Assembly: GCA_029784795.1 (NCBI GenBank) | Contig: JAFMAW010000009.1 | Coordinates: 3,741 to 27,186 of the forward strand | DNA: 23,446 nucleotides | Direction: 5' to 3' | Source of the DNA: Nitrososphaerota archaeon | GTDB taxonomy: Archaea; Thermoproteota; Nitrososphaeria; Nitrososphaerales; UBA183 | Shown here: positions 21,034 through 23,446 of the stretch, piece after piece | Layout of the letters: every line of letters starts with the position of its first letter | How positions within the stretch are numbered: position 1 is the stretch's first letter | Notes under the pieces: generated by a model | Databases searched by the model: none | What the model was told of the DNA's origin: nothing | The model's input: only the letters and a program-made list of their open reading frames with translations | Program-made: the position numbers and the translations under genes

Positions 21034-21480
21034 TCACTTCCTCTTTTCCGCCAGTGAAAAACCTGCCGCAACGGCCAAGAGCGCAACCGAACCGAGTATC
21101 CAGACCAGGGGCGCCGAACGAAGGCTCATAGGGAGATAGCCCAGCAAGGGCAAGGCTATGACCATCACCCCCACGATGCTCGAGAACGGAAGCACGGTGG
21201 TCGAGTTGGTGTTGTCTCCCCTGAACCCGAAGGTGGCGCTGCTGTCGTTTATCCAGATGATCCTATGGATCAAGGGCTCCCCCAGCTCGTCAGCCACCGC
21301 CACCTGTCCGACGACGGGCCTCGCCCCGAGTTGTATCAGCGCGAGGCTGCCGATCGGAAGGTTCGGCTCCATGGAGCCCGTCGGGACGTAGACGACTTCG
21401 TATCCCTGGGCCATGTAGAGGCCGAGGAGGATCAGGGCGAGCACCCCCAAGGCTGCGGAGACAGTCTCACTGCGTCGCAA
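21034..21480 (-). CDS. Type I signal peptidase, SipW/ER-like (Ser-His)
   Basis: A 148-residue membrane peptidase. An N-terminal helix (VSAALGVLALILLGLYMAQGY) precedes box B PTGSMEPNL with nucleophile Ser36; box D is EPLIHRII with His72 in place of the bacterial Lys, as in ER, archaeal and SipW enzymes; box E is FRGDNTNS with Asp89. A second hydrophobic region (about 101-142) ends in EKRK. It cleaves signal peptides outside the cytoplasmic membrane. TTG 21480 overlaps the preceding subunit gene by 14 nt, so it is coupled to it. A signal peptidase inside an operon of secreted subunits suggests a dedicated processing enzyme, as SipW is for TasA. A housekeeping role cannot be excluded. Confidence 0.88.
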   Translation of the reverse strand: MRRSETVSAALGVLALILLGLYMAQGYEVVYVPTGSMEPNLPIGSLALIQLGARPVVGQVAVADELGEPLIHRIIWINDSSATFGFRGDNTNSTTVLPFSSIVGVMVIALPLLGYLPMSLRSAPLVWILGSVALLAVAAGFSLAEKRK

Positions 21481-21862
21481 TGACCTCGACTTCCACCGGG
21501 CTGCTTCCGGGTGTTATGGCTGTGAAGGTGTTCGTCGTTGCCGTCCCCGTCGGATTCAGCGCGACGCCGCTCACCAGCTGTGTTGACTGGAAGGCGCCGT
21601 TGACATAGATGGAGACATAGACGCTGTAGGTGCCCGAGAGCGACGCCTGCAGGTCGAGCTGGACCTGGTCGAACGCACCTGTCGTGGTGCTCGCCCCCCC
21701 GTTCAGAAGGGTGACGCCTGTCACCTGGACGACGTTCGATGGGACGGCCACGGCTCCGCTCCCTGAGATCGAGCTGACAAATGTGACGTTGATGCTGGAG
21801 GCGTAGACCGAGGTCGCCAGCATAAGGGAGCCGAGTATGACGAAGAAGTGGGCGTACCTCAA
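21467..21862 (-). CDS. Small secreted beta-rich subunit, paralogue 3 (TasA/bundling-pilin-like candidate)
   Basis: A 131-residue protein starting at TTG 21862, coupled to the upstream gene by a TTGA overlap. The signal peptide ends at SVYA-SSINV. The mature protein (about 110 residues) is almost all beta pattern: INVTFVSSISGSGAVAV, VQLDLQASLSGTYSVYVSIYVNG, then ALNPTG and the last strand PVEVEVIATQ. It shares the V-Y-V-x-V/I-Y-x-x-G strand and a terminal VEV(D/E)V strand with the two upstream genes, so they are paralogues. No Cys. The cleavage site is SPase I type, with no type IV pilin motif. The TasA-like assignment rests on organisation, not on a recognised domain. Confidence 0.7.
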   Translation of the reverse strand: MRYAHFFVILGSLMLATSVYASSINVTFVSSISGSGAVAVPSNVVQVTGVTLLNGGASTTTGAFDQVQLDLQASLSGTYSVYVSIYVNGAFQSTQLVSGVALNPTGTATTNTFTAITPGSSPVEVEVIATQ

Positions 21863-22242
21863 GCCAGGTCGACCTCTACCTTCGCGACGCTAGACATCGA
21901 GACGGTGGGGCTGAGAGTCATCGCCACGGAGAGCGCATTCCTACAGTTGTTGCTGCTCCCTGAGCCGGTGCTTATCGAGGCCCCCGCCGAATTGTAGACG
22001 GTGACGGTGAGGCTGACTTTGGCGTGCCCTGGGCAGTAGACGTTCGCCGAAACCGAGGTCAGGGACCCTGAGGAAACCGAAAGGGTCGCACCCTGATTGT
22101 ACGCGCCTGTGTTGCTGTCCGTGAACACGTAACCTACTGGGCTCGGATTAAGCGTTGACACCTCGCTCACGTTCAGCTGCGTCGCGAACGCGGCAGTACT
22201 CAAGATAACCAAAAAGAGGAGTAAGAGGAGGAGCGACTTCAT
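21859..22242 (-). CDS. Small secreted beta-rich subunit, paralogue 2
   Basis: A 127-residue protein with signal peptide MKSLLLLLLFLVILSTAAFA followed by TQLNV. ATG 22242 has a good ribosome-binding site (GGGAGGGTGA, about 8 nt upstream), which is unusual in a window where many genes look leaderless and fits an internal operon gene. The mature protein has strands AKVSLTVTVYNSAG, NALSVAMTLSPTVSM and the final VAKVEVDLA, shared with both neighbours (TVTVY/VYVTVY; LSPT; VEVDV). Two Cys residues (VYCPGH and NNCRN) could form a disulfide. It lies 20 nt after the first subunit gene and overlaps the third by 4 nt. Confidence 0.72.
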   Translation of the reverse strand: MKSLLLLLLFLVILSTAAFATQLNVSEVSTLNPSPVGYVFTDSNTGAYNQGATLSVSSGSLTSVSANVYCPGHAKVSLTVTVYNSAGASISTGSGSSNNCRNALSVAMTLSPTVSMSSVAKVEVDLA

Positions 22243-22250
22243 CTGTTATG

Positions 22251-22260
22251 TCACCCTCCC
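22251..22260 (-). promoter_or_regulatory. Shine-Dalgarno for subunit 2
   Basis: The minus strand reads GGGAGGGTGA 8 nt before ATG 22242. It complements the 16S 3' end well and fixes this start. Confidence 0.65.
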
Positions 22261-22262
22261 TC

Positions 22263-22706
22263 TTACGCGGTCTGGACTACATCCACCTCGACGCTGCTTA
22301 TCCCTGACGGCGTTACAGTGGTGGGAGAGAGCGTTACAGTCGCAGTGGTCGCGGCTCCGGCGGCAGTGGTGCTGCCCGTCGCAGCGACGGTCGTCCCGCT
22401 GCTATAGACGGTCACGTAGACCGTGTACGAGTTGGACGACGTACCGCTGAGCGCGTTAGCGAAAGTGATGTCGACGCTCGTGACTGTCGGGGCCGAAGTA
22501 GCGGAGGTCGTTATCCCCCACGCGATCGATGAGATTGTGCATGCTGTGCTGATAGGGCATGACACGGCGACGTTCCCTGTCCCTGCTATTGCCATTGTTT
22601 GCGTCACTGTTATGCTGTTGGCTGCATACGCTGCGCTTACCGCGAAGAGTATGCCTCCCAGAAGCAGCATTGAGGCGAAGATTCTGGTTTTTTTCACCTT
22701 CCACAT
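22263..22706 (-). CDS. Small secreted beta-rich subunit, paralogue 1, first gene of the fibre-like operon
   Basis: A 147-residue protein from ATG 22706; GTG 22697 (144 residues, MKKTRIFASML) is better placed after AAGGAG and may be the true start. The signal peptide ends at SAAYA-ANSITV. The mature protein is Thr/Ser/Val/Ala-rich with repeated strands: ITVTQTMAIAGTGNVAV, VDITFANALSG, YTVYVTVYSSGTTVAATGS, ATVTLSPTTVTPSG and the last VEVDVVQTA. Two Cys in CPISTAC may pair. The C-terminal strand and the TVYVTVY strand are shared with the two downstream paralogues. As the first gene and the most Ser/Thr-rich, it may be the most abundant subunit. Promoter-like TATTAGG and CTAAAAG lie at about 22731-22751 on the minus strand. 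Confidence 0.72.
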   Translation of the reverse strand: MWKVKKTRIFASMLLLGGILFAVSAAYAANSITVTQTMAIAGTGNVAVSCPISTACTISSIAWGITTSATSAPTVTSVDITFANALSGTSSNSYTVYVTVYSSGTTVAATGSTTAAGAATTATVTLSPTTVTPSGISSVEVDVVQTA

Positions 22707-23142
22707 CTCCTTGCTGATGGATTCTCCCGTGCCCTAATACCGCTTTTAGTAGATTCTGCGATGAAGTTGGGCGAGACAGTTGTGGATTCGGCAACATCAT
22801 CGTCCCCCTGCGCCATCGTCCGCTGCCGTTCGAAGCACTTCATAGAAGGCCGCGTTGGAGCGTATGCGGCTCGTAGGATGTCAATGCAGGTTTCAGACCC
22901 ATGCTCTGCGACAGGGAAGCGGGCTCGTCCGTTTGGATTGCGTGAAAATTCACGGTCAGCTCGCTGATATCCTGATCTGGTCTTGGCTCGGCCTGGTCAG
23001 GGACATGGCGCCCTGAGGAGAGCGCCGAGGTCATGTCCCTTCCTCCGCCCTACGATGCCTCTCACTTGGAGGGTTGCCCCAGAGCCCCTAAGGTCAGATG
23101 CCGGCCGCAGCTCGCAGGCCCGGGCGCCATGGGCGGCCCGAT
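22707..23142. other. Intergenic region with a strong hairpin and no supported gene
   Basis: This 436-bp stretch holds the probable promoter of the subunit operon at its left end. On the minus strand, CTAAAAGCGGTATTAGGGC spans about 22731-22750. No protein frame or tRNA is recognised in the rest. A composite hairpin lies at 22999-23040 and is listed separately. Confidence 0.4.
22999..23040. repeat. Composite hairpin in intergenic DNA
   Basis: Outer arms AGGGACATG (22999-23007) and CATGTCCCT (23032-23040) are perfectly complementary over 9 bp. Inside them GCGC (23008-23011) and GCGC (23022-23025) can pair around a 10-nt loop, leaving a 6-nt bulge on one side. There is no T-run on either strand, so it does not look like a plain terminator. 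It may be a structured RNA or a protein-binding site. Confidence 0.45.
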
Positions 23143-23446
23143 TCATCCCCGATCACTGCCATCAGCCAGCGGCCCGATAGCGCGCCTGTATGCGTCCTCG
23201 AGGGCTTGGAGCTTGGCCAGCTCCGCCCCCATGGACCAGACCCTGTCGGCGAACTCCTTCATGGGCATCACAGGGAACTTCGGGTCGCCGGTCGCCGCCG
23301 AGAGGACGAGGTCGAAGTCCCCCCGTCGAGCGTTCAGGATGCGTCGGATGCGACGTGAGAAGGCGAGCGGCTCGCCGAACCCCGCGCTCAGCATCACGGC
23401 GAACTCGGTCAGGTCCGCGAGCGAGGTGAACTCCGAGGAGATCGGA
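23143..23446 (-). CDS. Partial protein of unknown function (C-terminal part)
   Basis: The frame is open from the right edge to a stop at 23143, giving about 100 residues of the C-terminus. It reads SSEFTSLADLTEFAVMLSAG, SRRIRRILNARRGDFDLVL, AATGDPKFPVMPMKEFADRVW and AKLQALEDAYRRAIGPL. It is mostly helical with Arg-rich stretches. Codon use is typical of the neighbours. I do not recognise the family, and the N-terminus is outside the window. An internal ATG/GTG near 23397 is not needed, since the frame continues upstream. Confidence 0.55.
   Translation of the reverse strand, partial: PISSEFTSLADLTEFAVMLSAGFGEPLAFSRRIRRILNARRGDFDLVLSAATGDPKFPVMPMKEFADRVWSMGAELAKLQALEDAYRRAIGPLADGSDRG

Noticed and set aside
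21467..22706. Type IV pilin or archaellin subunits
   Set aside because: The signal peptides end in AxA-type SPase I sites and lack the class III cleavage motif before the hydrophobic helix, and no prepilin peptidase or pilus ATPase is nearby.
1..23446. CRISPR arrays, tRNA, rRNA genes, replication origins
   Set aside because: I saw no regularly spaced repeats, no cloverleaf or rRNA signatures and no origin-like repeat clusters on either strand.

Overview
The window (about 60% G+C) is archaeal chromosome. The evidence is a type I GGPP synthase beside a UbiA prenyltransferase, KaiC/GvpD-like RecA ATPases, 7TM-DUF835 proteins, winged-helix regulators of the HTH_45 type, a His-type (ER/SipW-like) signal peptidase, and many TATA boxes about 26 nt upstream of start codons, which indicates leaderless mRNAs, several starting with TTG. 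The gene families suggest a Thermoproteota (Nitrososphaeria or Bathyarchaeia-like) or Thermoplasmatota-like lineage. I cannot place it more precisely from sequence alone.

Left part (1-7.4 kb): a decayed integrase-type transposase at the edge; a translationally coupled MoxR/NorQ-type AAA+ ATPase and VWA protein, the ATPase carrying a 459-residue LAGLIDADG intein in its P-loop; then small genes (two paralogous SecB-like-fold proteins, a winged-helix regulator, a C2H2 zinc-finger protein); then a CruF-type carotenoid protein with a small membrane protein.

Middle (7.4-18 kb): two copies of a signalling pair, a KaiC-like ATPase plus a 7TM-DUF835 membrane protein, sit on opposite strands on either side of an Lrp-like double-HTH regulator, a UbiA prenyltransferase and GGPP synthase. 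A broken N-terminal piece of a third DUF835 protein lies upstream of a secreted-protein gene. Two secreted-protein genes share a nearly identical 21-22 nt promoter element at the same distance from their start codons. An IS200/IS605-type terminal hairpin remains between GGPP synthase and the second KaiC gene. Two winged-helix regulators close this part.

Right part (18-23.4 kb): a membrane-anchored helical protein of unknown function, about 560 bp of unexplained non-coding DNA, then a compact minus-strand operon: three small secreted beta-rich paralogues, a dedicated SipW-like signal peptidase, and a large secreted protein with a C-terminal membrane anchor. The layout resembles bacterial TasA/SipW and archaeal bundling-pilus loci, so this is the best candidate for an undescribed extracellular fibre system. 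The window ends in a partial unknown gene.

Overall the region combines isoprenoid/carotenoid lipid synthesis, membrane-linked KaiC-type signalling, and cell-surface structures, with signs of duplication and transposition. Functional links between the modules are inference from proximity.
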